A stretch of DNA of 64,000 bases from Ectobius pallidus (Eukaryota; Arthropoda; Insecta; Blattodea; Ectobiidae), in NCBI GenBank assembly GCA_964059195.1, contig CAXKWD010000011.1:28147791-28211790 (forward strand), in the 5' to 3' direction. Positions 63,817 through 64,000 of the stretch are shown one piece after another. Both the position numbers and the translations under genes were made by a program. Below the pieces are notes generated by a model. The model did not search any database. It had not been told where the DNA came from and saw only the letters and a list, made by a program, of their open reading frames with translations. The first letter of the stretch is position 1; every line of letters begins with the position of its first letter.

Positions 63817-64000
63817 TATCTGAAATATACCCAGTGTACAGCCGTAGACACTGAAGCACTGGTGCAATACAAAAGCTACAGTAGGAGGATGGATCAGAGA
63901 GAAAGTCTAGTACAGACACTACATAAAGATTTAGAAACAAGGTATGAACCGGATGAGCCCAAGAAGCTGAAATGGAATTTTGTTGAACATGAAAGGATAA
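63817..64000 (+). other. Open frame running off the window end, unidentified
   Basis: Open from 63817 with ATG at 63889: MDQRESLVQTLHKDLETRYE then PDEPKKLKWNFVEHERI, still open at 64000. The charged composition looks protein-like, and the sequence upstream (ctgaaatatacccag) could be a splice acceptor. It could be an exon of the next gene or a transposon frame. I do not recognise the family. Confidence 0.3.

Noticed and set aside
1..64000. CRISPR arrays, riboswitches, prokaryotic operons
   Set aside because: The exon-intron structure and eukaryotic transposons show nuclear animal DNA; no regularly spaced repeats were seen.

Overview
The window is animal nuclear DNA: AT-rich, intron-rich and dense with transposons. 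The two host genes recognised, the tRNA-derived SINEs, and the mix of hAT, pogo/Tigger, Penelope-like and several non-LTR elements suggest an insect with a large genome. A polyneopteran such as a cockroach or termite is my guess; the sequence does not prove the species. No bacterial features, CRISPR arrays or functional tRNA/rRNA genes were seen.

Gene 1 (+, about 367-26666) is the 3' part of a vig/SERBP1 (HABP4/PAI-RBP1) gene. Six exons were rebuilt by translation and splice signals: 367-531, 4248-4319, 11666-11764, 21951-22182, 22397-22615 and 26523-26666. All junction phases agree. The 5' exons lie outside the window. The gene encodes an RGG-rich mRNA/ribosome-binding protein. Its 3' UTR probably runs to one of the AATAAA signals near 27276, 28939 or 29207.

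Gene 2 (+, 40879-63612) is a complete coding region for FBXL5, the iron-sensing F-box/LRR subunit of the SCF ligase that controls iron regulatory proteins. Seven exons give 543 residues: a hemerythrin-like domain whose seven predicted iron ligands are all present, an F-box, leucine-rich repeats, and a C-terminal cysteine cluster matching the vertebrate [2Fe-2S] site. The 26-codon first coding exon (40879-40956) is too small for ordinary ORF calling.

Everything else is introns and intergenic DNA filled with mobile elements. 1.4-3.9 kb is a three-level nest of DNA transposons. 4.3-5.0 and 5.4-7.0 kb hold a TIR element and a Tigger-like element with a CENP-B-type helix-turn-helix fragment. 8.9-10.5 kb is a non-LTR retrotransposon with a long open RT frame. 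12.0-13.7 kb is a TIR element broken by a hAT MITE. 13.8-19.4 kb is an EN-RT-RNase H LINE broken by a hAT element and by a perfect inverted tRNA-like dimer. 19.4-21.3, 27.6-28.0 and 49.9-50.1 kb hold foldback elements with a shared core. 22.9-25.4 kb holds two pogo-type elements, one inside a tandem duplication. 30-46 kb holds SINEs, hAT MITEs, long foldbacks, a Penelope-like GIY-YIG fragment and LINE fragments. The FBXL5 introns (41-63 kb) hold further SINE, LINE and hAT copies.

The most interesting unexplained pattern is a family of palindromic elements sharing a (C)TGATGATGG-hairpin-GAAA core. The core resembles sequence just downstream of the Penelope-like GIY-YIG fragment and, loosely, a hammerhead ribozyme core.
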